Positions 1 through 7,589 of a stretch of 64,000 bases of DNA are shown here, piece by piece (position 1 is the first letter of the stretch; each line of letters opens with the position of its first letter). The notes beneath the pieces were generated by a model. It was not told where the DNA came from. It was given only the letters and a program-made list of their open reading frames with translations, and did not search any database. The position numbers and the translations under genes are program-made. The DNA comes from Lentzea aerocolonigenes. Lineage in GTDB: Bacteria > Actinomycetota > Actinomycetes > Mycobacteriales > Pseudonocardiaceae. The stretch is from contig NZ_BBOJ01000001.1 of assembly GCF_000974445.1 (NCBI RefSeq), positions 124,001 through 188,000 of the forward strand, written 5' to 3'.

Positions 1-357
1 GTCCGGAGGCGTCCGCACGAGCCGAACCGACTTCTTCACCGCGTCGGAGAAGTACTCGGCGGCGGCGTCTCCCTGGTCGATCCCGAGGCCGTTCCACGTG
101 TGGACGACGACCGGAATCCGCGGCCCGTCGAGCACGACGGGGAACGACTCCCCGCCCGCGACCAGCGAGGAGTCCACGAGCGACGGACGCAGCGCGGCCA
201 TCGCCGGCACCTTGCGCTGCGACAGGAACACGCCCTCGTCGTCGACCAGCATCATCATCCGGTCGTTCCGCAACCCCGTGAGGTCGACGGCCGACGACGT
301 GACGGAGAACCCTCCACAGCCCTTGATCGGGTAGACGATCAGGTCGGCAACGATCAC
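1..357 (-). CDS. MOSC-domain protein, N-terminal part (cut by window edge)
   Basis: Only the first 119 codons lie in the window; the gene runs off the left edge. The translation begins VIVADLIVYPIKGCGG, and the YPIKGCGG stretch followed by residues leading to DDEGVFLSQRK is typical of the MOSC N-terminal beta-barrel domain of YcbX/mARC-like proteins. By family these are molybdenum-cofactor-linked reductases or sulfur-carrier-type proteins; the C-terminal MOSC domain with its cysteine would lie outside the window. The GTG start (355-357) overlaps the TGA stop of purB as GTGA, so the two are very likely co-translated. The exact substrate cannot be told. Confidence 0.8.
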   Translation of the reverse strand, partial: MIVADLIVYPIKGCGGFSVTSSAVDLTGLRNDRMMMLVDDEGVFLSQRKVPAMAALRPSLVDSSLVAGGESFPVVLDGPRIPVVVHTWNGLGIDQGDAAAEYFSDAVKKSVRLVRTPPD

Positions 358-1772
358 AGAATCGGCTCCGGCTCGTAGGCGGGGTACTTGTCGACGACCG
401 CGGCGACCTGTTCCACGACCGACGCGACCTGCGCCGACGCCACGCCGGTGAACGACAGGCGGTCGGCCAGCAGCGCGTCGAGCGCGGCGCGGTCGAGCGG
501 GAGGCGCAAGTCGGCGGCGAGACGGTCCAGCAGGTCGTTCTGCGCGAGGCCCTGCTCGCGCATCGCCAGCGCCACGGCCACCGCGTTCTCCTTGATGGCC
601 TCGTGCGCGGTCTCGCGGCCGACACCCGCGCGCACGGCCGCCATCAGCACCTTCGTCGTGCCGAGGAACGGCAGGTAGCGGTCCAGCTCACGCGCGACCA
701 CGGCCGGGTACGCGCCGAACTCGTCCAGCACCGTCAGGAACGTCTCCAGCAGACCGTCGAACGCGAAGAACGCGTCCGGCAGCGCGACCCGGCGGACCAC
801 CGAGCAGGACACGTCGCCCTCGTTCCACTGGTCGCCCGCGAGCTCGCCGACCATCGACAGGTAGCCGCGCAGGATCACCGCGAAGCCGTTCACGCGCTCG
901 CACGATCGGGTGTTCATCTTGTGCGGCATCGCGCTGGACCCGACCTGACCGGGCTTGAAGCCCTCGGTGACCAGCTCGTGGCCCGCCATGAGCCTGATCG
1001 TCTTCGCCACCGACGACGGCGCCGCAGCGAGCTGCACGAGCGTCGACACGACGTCGAAGTCGAGCGAGCGCGGGTACACCTGGCCGACGCTCGTGAGCAC
1101 GCGCTCGAAGCCGAGGTGACCGGCGACCGTGCGCTCCAGCTCCTCGAGCTTCTCCGGCGTTCCGAGCAGGTCGAGCATGTCCTGGGCGGTACCGACCGGG
1201 CCCTTGATGCCGCGCAGCGGGTAGCGGGAGATCAGCTCGTCGAGACGGGAGAACGCGACCAGCAGCTCGTCGGCGCCCGTCGCGAACCGCTTGCCCAGCG
1301 TCGTGGCCTGCGCCGCCACGTTGTGCGAGCGTCCGGCCATGACCAGGTCGGAGTGCTCCGCCGCGAGCCGCGCGAGGCGTCCGAGGACCGCGGCGACCTT
1401 GGACCTGATCAGCTCCAGCGACCGCAGCACCTGCAGCTGCTCGACGTTCTCGGTGAGGTCGCGCGAGGTCATGCCCTTGTGGACCTGCTCGTGGCCCGCG
1501 AGCGCGTTGAACTCCTCGATGCGCGCCTTCACGTCGTGCCGCGTGACCCGTTCCCGCGCGGCGATCGACTCCAGGTCGACCTGCTCCAGCAAGCGCTCGT
1601 AGTCCGCGATCGCGGTGGCCGGCACGTCGATGCCCGCCGCCGCCTGGGCGCGCAGCACCGCGAGCCACAGCTGGCGCTCCAGCACGATCTTGTGCTCGGC
1701 CGACCAGAGCGTCGCGAGCGACGTGGAGGCGTAGCGACCTGCGAGGACGTTGGCGATGCGGGGCTTGGTCAC
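354..1772 (-). CDS. purB: Adenylosuccinate lyase
   Basis: A 472-residue enzyme of the fumarase/aspartase superfamily. It splits SAICAR to AICAR plus fumarate and adenylosuccinate to AMP plus fumarate, so it acts twice in cytosolic purine synthesis. Visible signatures are the superfamily loop SSAMPHKMN at residues 279-287, with the expected catalytic Ser, and the catalytic-His region GRSHNVAAQ near residue 150. I start at the GTG of VTKPRIANVL because the open frame upstream of it reads as an out-of-frame shadow of the neighbouring gene. The length is normal for actinobacterial PurB. Downstream it overlaps a MOSC gene by 4 nt; upstream a short gap separates it from the sigma-factor partner gene. 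Confidence 0.97.
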   Translation of the reverse strand: MTKPRIANVLAGRYASTSLATLWSAEHKIVLERQLWLAVLRAQAAAGIDVPATAIADYERLLEQVDLESIAARERVTRHDVKARIEEFNALAGHEQVHKGMTSRDLTENVEQLQVLRSLELIRSKVAAVLGRLARLAAEHSDLVMAGRSHNVAAQATTLGKRFATGADELLVAFSRLDELISRYPLRGIKGPVGTAQDMLDLLGTPEKLEELERTVAGHLGFERVLTSVGQVYPRSLDFDVVSTLVQLAAAPSSVAKTIRLMAGHELVTEGFKPGQVGSSAMPHKMNTRSCERVNGFAVILRGYLSMVGELAGDQWNEGDVSCSVVRRVALPDAFFAFDGLLETFLTVLDEFGAYPAVVARELDRYLPFLGTTKVLMAAVRAGVGRETAHEAIKENAVAVALAMREQGLAQNDLLDRLAADLRLPLDRAALDALLADRLSFTGVASAQVASVVEQVAAVVDKYPAYEPEPIL

Positions 1773-1798
1773 GCCCCTCAGGCTAGTGCACCGCCGAC

Positions 1799-2554
1799 TC
1801 ACTCCCAGTGCACGTCCGGGTCCGTGACCAGCGTTGTGAGCACCTCCACAGGCACCGGCGCGGCCTGCCTCAGGCCCTGGCCGGTGGCGGGGTTGTAGTT
1901 GAAGCTGGAGATCTCCGCGAAGTAGCCGCTCGGGAACTTGCGCAGCACCACCGACCGCGCGAGCTCCTGACCCTCCATGATCTGGGCCTCGGTGACGGTC
2001 GTTCCGTCGCTCTGCGCGACGTCCCGGCACGTGGTCGCTCCCGCGCAGATCTGCTCGGCGACAGTCCTGTCCTTGGTGAGGATCACGCGGAGCGCGGTCG
2101 GCCCGATCTCGTCGGTGAAGTGCACGAAGCCGGACAGCTCCGGATCCCACGGCCTCTGCGGCGGGGTCGTCGGCGAGTTCGGGTTGTAGGCGTACGCGCC
2201 CCCGCGGAAGCTCGCGTAGACCTCCTTGAAGTTGGTCATCCTCAGCCCGAGCTTCTCCGTGAGCTTGTCGCCGATGCGCTGGCCCTTCTTCTCCGCCGAC
2301 ACACTCGGTGGAGCGGACGACGGCGGCGGCTGGCCGTTGGAGGCGAGCTGCCCGTCCTGGTCGCGCGGCAACAGCCCCGGCAGCGCGAGAGACGTCACGA
2401 CGATCATCGCCGTAGCCACGCCCACAGCGACCAGCGCTCGGCGACGACTTTTTTTCTGCTCCACCCGCCGGATCAGCTTGTCCGGGTCGAAGTCGAGCGG
2501 CGGCTCGTCCCAGACGGCCAGCAGCATTCCCTCACGGATCTCCTGCTCACTCAC
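1799..2554 (-). CDS. Single-pass membrane protein paired with SigE-type sigma factor
   Basis: A 251-residue protein whose GTG start overlaps the stop of the sigma factor gene as GTGA. Residues about 1-36 are cytosolic, acidic and then basic (QKKSRRR), followed by one hydrophobic segment at about 38-57 (AVGVATAMIVVTSLALPGL). A Ser/Pro/Gln-rich linker and an extracytoplasmic domain with two Cys (CAGATTC) follow. Position and topology suggest a regulator or sensor of the sigma factor, as in many SigE-like pairs, but there is no zinc-binding HxxxCxxC anti-sigma motif, so that role is inferred. A similarly organised partner lies at 3754-4422. Confidence 0.85.
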   Translation of the reverse strand: MSEQEIREGMLLAVWDEPPLDFDPDKLIRRVEQKKSRRRALVAVGVATAMIVVTSLALPGLLPRDQDGQLASNGQPPPSSAPPSVSAEKKGQRIGDKLTEKLGLRMTNFKEVYASFRGGAYAYNPNSPTTPPQRPWDPELSGFVHFTDEIGPTALRVILTKDRTVAEQICAGATTCRDVAQSDGTTVTEAQIMEGQELARSVVLRKFPSGYFAEISSFNYNPATGQGLRQAAPVPVEVLTTLVTDPDVHWE

Positions 2555-3084
2555 GACGCGACCCTCCCCGAACTGTTGTCGAGCTTCTCCACGACGGTGC
2601 GCAGTGTCGCGAGACCGCGCGCCGTCTGACTCTTGACCGTCCCCTCGGTGCACCCCATGGCCACCGCCACCTCGGCGACCGACAGGTCTTCGAAATAACG
2701 CAGCACCAGCACCGCTCGTTGCCTCGGCGGCACCTGCAGCAACGCGGTGTGCACCAGCTCACGCGCCCACAGCTTCGCGCTGGTGGTGTCGGGATCCACG
2801 GTGGCGTCCGCGGCGTCCGGCAGCTCCCCGTCTCGCTGCTCGGCTCTGCGCCACGGCCTGCGCTTCTCGTCCAGCCAGGTGCGCAGCAGCACCTTGCGGG
2901 CGTAGGCGATCAGGTTGTCGAGGTCCTTGATGCGCTTCCAGGCCATGTACATCTTCATGAGGCTCGACTGCATCAGGTCCTCAGCCGTGTGCCAGTCGCC
3001 ACAGAACAGGTAGGCAGTGCGTCGCAAAGACGCGGCATTGGCTGCCGCGAATTCGCGAAAGCCCTGCTCATCGGCCTTGCGCAT
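2551..3084 (-). CDS. SigE-family ECF RNA polymerase sigma factor
   Basis: A 177-residue group 4 (ECF) sigma factor. Sigma region 2 spans about residues 8-75, with RRTAYLFCGDWHTAEDLMQ and a W-rich region 2.3. A variable linker follows, then sigma region 4 at about 115-165 (VPPRQRAVLVLRYF, helix-turn-helix at SVAEVAVAMGCTEGTVKSQ). It should direct RNA polymerase to a small regulon. It is followed by a membrane partner with a 4-nt overlap. A GAGAGGGG ribosome site precedes the ATG. Its upstream region carries a 13-bp direct repeat (3107-3132). It resembles the second sigma factor at 4443-4961, including the CGDWHxAxD and PPRQRAVLVLR stretches. Confidence 0.93.
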   Translation of the reverse strand: MRKADEQGFREFAAANAASLRRTAYLFCGDWHTAEDLMQSSLMKMYMAWKRIKDLDNLIAYARKVLLRTWLDEKRRPWRRAEQRDGELPDAADATVDPDTTSAKLWARELVHTALLQVPPRQRAVLVLRYFEDLSVAEVAVAMGCTEGTVKSQTARGLATLRTVVEKLDNSSGRVAS

Positions 3085-3106
3085 GCGATCCCCTCTCGCG
3101 TCCTCA

Positions 3107-3132
3107 ATCAGGGGAACGCATCAGGGGAACGC
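3107..3132. repeat. Two tandem copies of a 13-bp sequence upstream of sigma gene
   Basis: The unit ATCAGGGGAACGC occurs at 3107-3119 and again, without a gap, at 3120-3132. It lies 23-48 bp upstream of the sigma factor start and between that gene and the end of the tetR gene. Tandem repeats in a promoter may be protein binding sites. GGAAC is also the classic ECF -35 core, but it is on the plus strand here, facing away from the sigma gene, so I do not call it a promoter. Confidence 0.6.
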
Positions 3133-3141
3133 GGGGTTGCA

Positions 3142-3726
3142 TCACGCCTGACGCAAAAGAGCCGAACGGAGCATCCTGGCCGCCACGCCGCGCGGGTCCG
3201 GCTTCAGCTCGATGAACGCGTTCACCATCGAACCGTCGACGAGCGCGATCAGCTCCTCGATCCGGTCCGCGGCGACGTCCCGGCCGGAGCGGGCGAAGAT
3301 GTCGGCGATCAGCTCGTGCAGCTCGGTGGACAGCACGCGCATCAACGGCCGCAGGTACGGGCGGCGGCCGGTCGCCACGAGACGTTCGTAGCGCAGCAGC
3401 ATCGTCTCGGTGTCGGTGACGTCCTGGCCGACCAGCAGGTCGAGAACCAGCTCGACGAGCACGTCGTCGTCGGAGAGCTGCCCCGAGATCGTCGTGAGGC
3501 GCTGCCGGCAGCTCGCCAGTTCGGCACGGCCGTGGAACTCGACGGCCGCGGTGATGAGCTCGTCCAGCGAGTCGAAGTAGTACGTGGTCGAGGCGAGCGG
3601 CAGACCTGCGCGTTCGGCGACCGCGCGGTGCCGGACCGCGTCGAACCCGCCCTCCACGAGCAGTTCGGACGCGGCCTCGACGAGCGCCTGTCGCCTGCGC
3701 TCGCCCTTGGGGGTTGCTGCCGTCAT
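3142..3726 (-). CDS. TetR-family transcriptional regulator
   Basis: A 194-residue protein with an N-terminal TetR DNA-binding domain (about 8-58): ERRRQALVEAASELLVEGG, then the helix-turn-helix and the family-typical STTYYFDSLDELI. The C-terminal ligand domain is alpha-helical and gives no hint of the ligand. It sits between the two sigma/partner modules, 27 nt downstream of the membrane partner gene at 3754-4422, and so may be read from that promoter. No adjacent transporter or enzyme points to a target. Confidence 0.92.
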   Translation of the reverse strand: MTAATPKGERRRQALVEAASELLVEGGFDAVRHRAVAERAGLPLASTTYYFDSLDELITAAVEFHGRAELASCRQRLTTISGQLSDDDVLVELVLDLLVGQDVTDTETMLLRYERLVATGRRPYLRPLMRVLSTELHELIADIFARSGRDVAADRIEELIALVDGSMVNAFIELKPDPRGVAARMLRSALLRQA

Positions 3727-3753
3727 AGTCGCGCCAGGGTACTTGGCGGCTGA

Positions 3754-4422
3754 TCAGAACCTGGGGGCCAGTGCGGCGGCGACCGGCCCGACCTTGCCTT
3801 TCAGCTCTCCGTCGCCCCGGGTGAAGACGTAGAGGTCCTGCCCCTTGGCCGTCTTCAGCTTCTCCGCGCCGGCGGGTGCCTCGAAGTACTGCGGCGTGAC
3901 GATCGCGGTGATCGTCAGTCCGTCGATCTTGAACGCGGCCGAGCGGGAGTCGGGTGAGCACGTCACCGTCGGGGGGATCGCGTAACCCGGTGAGACCGAA
4001 AGCTCGCTGGCGAGGGCGTCTGCGAGCTCTCGGTCCACACCTGCGCAGCCCTGCACTGCGCTTTCACCGGTCGCAAGACCAGTGCTTCCCGGCGGCGTCG
4101 AGTCCCCCTGCGTGGACCCGTCGTTGCCAGGGAAGTTCTTGTGCTCCTCCACGGACATCGGCGATTGTGCCGTGTTGTCCTGCTGCTGCCCAGAATTCTC
4201 TTGGCTCACGTTGACGCCTTTTTCCGGGCCGAGCCAGGCGGTGCTCGCCACGACGCCGCCGAGGCCGAGCACCACGACCAGGGTAGTGCCGGCGGCGATC
4301 GAGTTGCGCCTGCGCAGCGTGGCGCGTCGCGAAGCAGTTCGGACGTCGCCCGCGTCGAAGGACGCGGGTGGTGCGTCGTGTGCCGCGTCCCGGAACAGGT
4401 CCGCGAGCTTCTGCTCGTCCAT
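3754..4422 (-). CDS. Membrane protein paired with SigE-type sigma factor (second module)
   Basis: A 222-residue protein with the same plan as the partner at 1799-2554: a short cytosolic N-terminus (MDEQKLADLFRDAAHDAPP), a basic stretch RRATLRRRN, and one hydrophobic segment at about residues 42-62. A long Gln/Asn/Ser-rich linker and an extracytoplasmic domain with two Cys (QGCAGVD, PTVTCSPD) complete it. It begins 20 nt after the sigma gene stop behind a strong AGGAGG site. The N-terminal DEQKLADLFRDA helix resembles that of other actinomycete sigma regulators. A role as anti-sigma factor or sensor is inferred from context; no zinc motif is present. Confidence 0.83.
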   Translation of the reverse strand: MDEQKLADLFRDAAHDAPPASFDAGDVRTASRRATLRRRNSIAAGTTLVVVLGLGGVVASTAWLGPEKGVNVSQENSGQQQDNTAQSPMSVEEHKNFPGNDGSTQGDSTPPGSTGLATGESAVQGCAGVDRELADALASELSVSPGYAIPPTVTCSPDSRSAAFKIDGLTITAIVTPQYFEAPAGAEKLKTAKGQDLYVFTRGDGELKGKVGPVAAALAPRF

Positions 4423-4442
4423 CTACGTCCTCCTCTCGCTGG

Positions 4443-4961
4443 TCACGACGCCGGTCGCAGGTCGTCGATGGCGTCTCCGAGAGCTTCCCGCAACGCGGTC
4501 AGCCCGCGGGCGGTCTGACTCTTCACAGTTCCTTCCGAGCACTTCAGGACCTCGGCCGTGGCCGTCACGTCGAGGCCCTCGAGGAACCTCAGCACGAGCA
4601 CGGCCCGTTGCCGCGGCGGGACTCTGCGCAGGCCCTTCATCAACGCCTCGCGCGTCGCCACCGCGTCGCCGATCTCGCCGTCCTGGGTCGGCGACTCCGG
4701 CAGTTCGTCGGTGAACTTCTCGCGCCGCCACGGACGACGCGACTCGTCGATCACCGCGCGGACGAGCGTGCGCCGGACGTAGGCGTCGAGAGCCTGCTTG
4801 TCCCGGATCTTCCGCCACCTCCTGTGCACCGCCACGAACGCCGTCTGCGCGAAGTCGTCAGCGCGGTGCCAGTCGCCGCACAGCAGGTATGCCGTTCGGC
4901 GCACGGCCTCACGGCGAGCCACGAAGTACTCCGCGAACTCCTGCTCGTCGCGCTGATCCAC
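4443..4961 (-). CDS. SigE-family ECF RNA polymerase sigma factor (second module)
   Basis: A 172-residue ECF sigma factor. Region 2 runs at about residues 6-75 (EFAEYFVARREAVRRTAYLL, CGDWHRADDFAQTAFV) and region 4 at about 110-160 (VPPRQRAVLVLRFLEG, TATAEVLKCSEGTVKSQTA). I chose the GTG at 4959-4961 because GGAGAG lies 8 nt before it and the length then matches the sibling at 2551-3084; an ATG at 5028-5030 would add 23 unconserved residues. It is divergent from the aldolase gene, with about 130 bp between the starts that must hold both promoters. Confidence 0.92.
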   Translation of the reverse strand: MDQRDEQEFAEYFVARREAVRRTAYLLCGDWHRADDFAQTAFVAVHRRWRKIRDKQALDAYVRRTLVRAVIDESRRPWRREKFTDELPESPTQDGEIGDAVATREALMKGLRRVPPRQRAVLVLRFLEGLDVTATAEVLKCSEGTVKSQTARGLTALREALGDAIDDLRPAS

Positions 4962-5093
4962 GCGGACTGCTCTCCGCTCGTTCCTCGAGTTGCACTTACC
5001 GGACGGAATCTGAGGGACCAACGGTTGCACGAACCTCCGGAGAGAGCTACATCACCCCCGCGGTCGTTCACCGGATGTGATGTGATCGGAGCC

Positions 5094-6086
5094 GTGACCC
5101 CCATCGACCTGCGCTCGGACACCGTCACCCAGCCGGACGAGGAAATGCGCCGCGCGATGGCGGCGGCCGAGGTCGGCGACGACGTGCTGGACCACGACCC
5201 CACGATGGCGGCGTTGGAAGAGCGGGTCGCGGCCCTGCTCGGCGTCGAGGCCGCGCTGTGGGTGCCGTCGGGGTCCATGGGCAACCTGATCGCGTTGTTC
5301 CTGCACCTCTCCCGCGGTGACCGGTTCCTGGCGCCCCTGGGCGCGCACGTGCTGGACGCCGAGCTCGGGACCGCCGCGTGGCTGGCCGGCGGGATGCCGC
5401 ACGGACTCCCGGTCCTCTCACCCGAGGCCGTGGTGGCCGCCGGTGGTGGCGAGTCTCCTTACTACGGCCTGCGCACGACGTTGTTGTGCCTGGAGAACAC
5501 GCACAACGCGTCCGGCGGCACGGTGACGGAGCCCGACCAGCACGCGTTGCTGGTGTCGGCCGCCCGGTCCGTCGGGCTGGCGGTGCACCTGGACGGCGCC
5601 CGGCTGTGGAACGCGTCGGTGGCGCTGGGGGTGCCGCCCACCGCGCTGACCGTGGGCGCGGACACCGTGCAGGTGTGCCTGTCGAAGGGACTCGGGGCGC
5701 CGGTCGGGTCGGTCGTGGCGGGGTCCTCGTCGTTCGTGGTCGAGGCGCGCAGGGTGCGGAAGATGCTCGGCGGCGGTGTCCGGCAGGGCGGCGTGCTGGC
5801 GGCGGCCGGCCTGGTCGCGCTGGACCGGATCGACCGTCTGGCCGACGACCACGCCAACGCTTCCGCCCTGGCCGCCGGGCTGCGGACGCTCGGGTGGGAG
5901 GTCGCAGAGCCGGCGACGAACATCGTGATGGCGTCGGTCCCGGACGTGGAGAAGACCCTGGCCGTGCTGCGTGACGTGGGGGTGTTCGCGAGCCCGATGG
6001 CCGGCAAGGTCAGGTTCGTGACGCACGGCGACGTGGACTCGTCGGACATCACCGAACTGCTGCGCCGGCTGCGGGAGAACGCCTGA
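5094..6086 (+). CDS. Low-specificity L-threonine aldolase family protein
   Basis: A 330-residue fold-type I PLP enzyme. It begins VTPIDLRSDTVTQPDEEM, the hallmark N-terminus of low-specificity threonine aldolases (LtaE), followed by VPSGSMGN near residue 58, the PLP-contacting Asp in HLDGARLWNA (about D167), and the PLP lysine in QVCLSKGLGAPVGS (about K198). The family cleaves L-threonine or L-allo-threonine to glycine and acetaldehyde; substrate preference is not readable here. I start at GTG 5094 so that the conserved RSDTVT motif lies near the N-terminus. Its stop overlaps the next ATG (TGATG), so it forms a pair with the HAD gene. Confidence 0.92.
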   Translation: MTPIDLRSDTVTQPDEEMRRAMAAAEVGDDVLDHDPTMAALEERVAALLGVEAALWVPSGSMGNLIALFLHLSRGDRFLAPLGAHVLDAELGTAAWLAGGMPHGLPVLSPEAVVAAGGGESPYYGLRTTLLCLENTHNASGGTVTEPDQHALLVSAARSVGLAVHLDGARLWNASVALGVPPTALTVGADTVQVCLSKGLGAPVGSVVAGSSSFVVEARRVRKMLGGGVRQGGVLAAAGLVALDRIDRLADDHANASALAAGLRTLGWEVAEPATNIVMASVPDVEKTLAVLRDVGVFASPMAGKVRFVTHGDVDSSDITELLRRLRENA

Positions 6087-6682
6087 TGCGCTGGATCGTG
6101 TTCGACTTCGGCGAGGTCATCAGCCAGCGGAACCCGGCGCTGCCTCTCATGGCCGCGAGGCTCGGGGTCTCGCTGGACGCGTTCGAGGCCGCGTACTGGG
6201 ACCGCGACGCGTACGACCGCGGCGGATCGGACGCCGAGTACTGGTCGTTGATCGGGTCGGCGCTGGGGCTCTCGTTCGACTCCTCGGTGGTGCGCGAGAT
6301 GACTGCTCTCGACAACGCCGGTTGGCTGGACGACCCGGTGATGGACACCGTTGCGTTGATCGAGGACCTGTCTTCGCTGGGCGTGCCGCTGGCGCTGCTG
6401 TCGAACGCGCCGGCGACGTTCGCGCGGCTGGCAGAGAAGGTCCCGTGGGCCAAGCACTTCCGGCACCTGGTGTTCTCCGGAGACCTGGGCCTGGCGAAAC
6501 CGGACCTGGAGATCTGGCGGCACGTGGAGTCCGTGATCGGGTCGTCCGACGTGATCTTCTTCGACGACCGGACGTCCAATGTGGAGGGTGCTTTGGCTGC
6601 GGGCTGGGACGCGCGCCTGTGGACGTCAGCTGCTGCTGCGCGCCTTGAGCTCCGCACGGAGTTCGGCGATCTCGGCGCGTAG
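6086..6682 (+). CDS. HAD-superfamily hydrolase (subfamily IA-like)
   Basis: A 198-residue predicted phosphatase. Motif I is VFDFGEV (nucleophile Asp about D7, with the FDFG form common in bacterial HAD-IA phosphatases). Motif II is LLSNAP near residue 110, motif III the Lys in GLAKPDLEIW, and motif IV FFDDRTSNVEGA. A small helical cap lies between motifs I and II. The substrate is unknown. It is translationally coupled to the threonine aldolase gene by a one-base overlap. Its last 57 nt overlap the end of the potassium channel gene on the other strand. Confidence 0.9.
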   Translation: MRWIVFDFGEVISQRNPALPLMAARLGVSLDAFEAAYWDRDAYDRGGSDAEYWSLIGSALGLSFDSSVVREMTALDNAGWLDDPVMDTVALIEDLSSLGVPLALLSNAPATFARLAEKVPWAKHFRHLVFSGDLGLAKPDLEIWRHVESVIGSSDVIFFDDRTSNVEGALAAGWDARLWTSAAAARLELRTEFGDLGA

Positions 6683-7351
6683 GCTCCGCAGCTCCTGAGC
6701 GGTCTCGAGCTCGGCCTCCTCGACGCCGCGCAGCTTCTCGACGAGCCAGCTGGCGATCGTGCCGGTGATGACACCGAGCAGCGCGATGCCGCCGACCATG
6801 AGCAACCCGGCGACCAGCCGCCCCTCGGCCGTGACGGGGAACCGGTCGCCGTACCCGACCGTCGACATGGTGGTCAGCGTCCACCACAAGGCGTCCCCGA
6901 ACGTGGTGATGCTGGCGTTTTCCGCGTGCCTTTCCGCGTCCAGCACGGCAAGGCTCGCACAAAAGACGACGAGCGCCGTCACACCCGCCACGTAAATGCT
7001 GACCCGCTGCCTGATCTTGTGCTGGAACTTCTTGTTGAGCAACGTGATAACGGTGATCAACCGCAGCACTCTGAGCTGACGGACCATCGGAAGAACAACG
7101 GCCGCGAGGTCGAAAACGTGCGTTTTGAGAAACCTGATCTTGTCGTCGGCAAGCGTCAACCTGGTCACGTAGTCCACCGCGAACACGCCCCAGACCAGCC
7201 ACAACACGATTTCCAACGTGAAGTGCATCGCCCCGTGGTCGTCGAACACCTGCCACGCGTAGGCGACGAGGAACAGCACGGCGAGCGCCGTCAACGGCCA
7301 CTCGACCTTTCGCTCCCACCGCTCGAGGCGGGCCTCGTTGGCTAGCAACAC
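6626..7351 (-). CDS. Six-TM potassium channel (voltage-gated-like)
   Basis: A 241-residue integral membrane protein with the K+ selectivity filter TVGYGD at residues 164-169. Segments S1-S3 are at about 18-35, 43-62 and 76-90. An S4-like helix with spaced arginines (R91, R94, R97) follows, then S5 at about 117-137, the pore helix, and S6 at about 178-203. The C-terminal 35 residues are a Glu/Arg/Leu-rich coiled coil, likely a tetramerisation helix. It should form a homotetrameric K+ channel in the plasma membrane, and the basic S4 suggests voltage sensing. The start is GTG. The gene is convergent with, and overlaps, the HAD gene. Confidence 0.93.
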   Translation of the reverse strand: MLLANEARLERWERKVEWPLTALAVLFLVAYAWQVFDDHGAMHFTLEIVLWLVWGVFAVDYVTRLTLADDKIRFLKTHVFDLAAVVLPMVRQLRVLRLITVITLLNKKFQHKIRQRVSIYVAGVTALVVFCASLAVLDAERHAENASITTFGDALWWTLTTMSTVGYGDRFPVTAEGRLVAGLLMVGGIALLGVITGTIASWLVEKLRGVEEAELETAQELRSLRAEIAELRAELKARSSS

Positions 7352-7389
7352 CGCCCCATGGTGAGCGGTTCGTTCGGTTTAATCCAGGG

Positions 7390-7539
7390 TCATCGCCTGG
7401 ATTTGATCGCACCGTAAGCCGCCGTGCCTGCGAGGAGTAGTCCTCCAATCACAGCGAGCCAGAAAAGGCCTTTGACGACAGCCCCGACGACGGCCAGCAC
7501 GATCCAGATCGCCACCAGCCAACCGATGATCGCCCACAT
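7390..7539 (-). CDS. Small membrane protein, 49 residues
   Basis: The frame reads MWAIIGWLVAIWIVLAVVG and continues to a second hydrophobic stretch (FWLAVIGGLLLAGTAAYGA) before a basic end KSRR. Together they make two short membrane segments around a single lysine (VVKG). A strong ribosome site (GGAGGAGAAGGGGAGG) precedes the ATG by a few bases, which is the main support for it being real. It lies 38 nt upstream of the K+ channel gene on the same strand and could be co-transcribed with it. No family is recognised. Confidence 0.7.
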   Translation of the reverse strand: MWAIIGWLVAIWIVLAVVGAVVKGLFWLAVIGGLLLAGTAAYGAIKSRR

Positions 7540-7589
7540 GGGTTCCTCCCCTTCTCCTCCTGTGAACGTGCGACGGGCGTGCTTTGTTG

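Noticed and set aside
354-2150. Long upstream extension of purB (about 125 extra residues)
   Set aside because: The extra residues are an out-of-frame shadow of the sigma-partner gene; the true start VTKPRIANVL fits the family.
1799-4422. Zinc anti-sigma (ZAS) domains in the two membrane partners
   Set aside because: No HxxxCxxC motif is present in either; an anti-sigma role is left as inference.
4368-5093. N-terminal extension of the threonine aldolase
   Set aside because: It reads antisense to the sigma factor gene; the family motif RSDTVT is close to GTG 5094.
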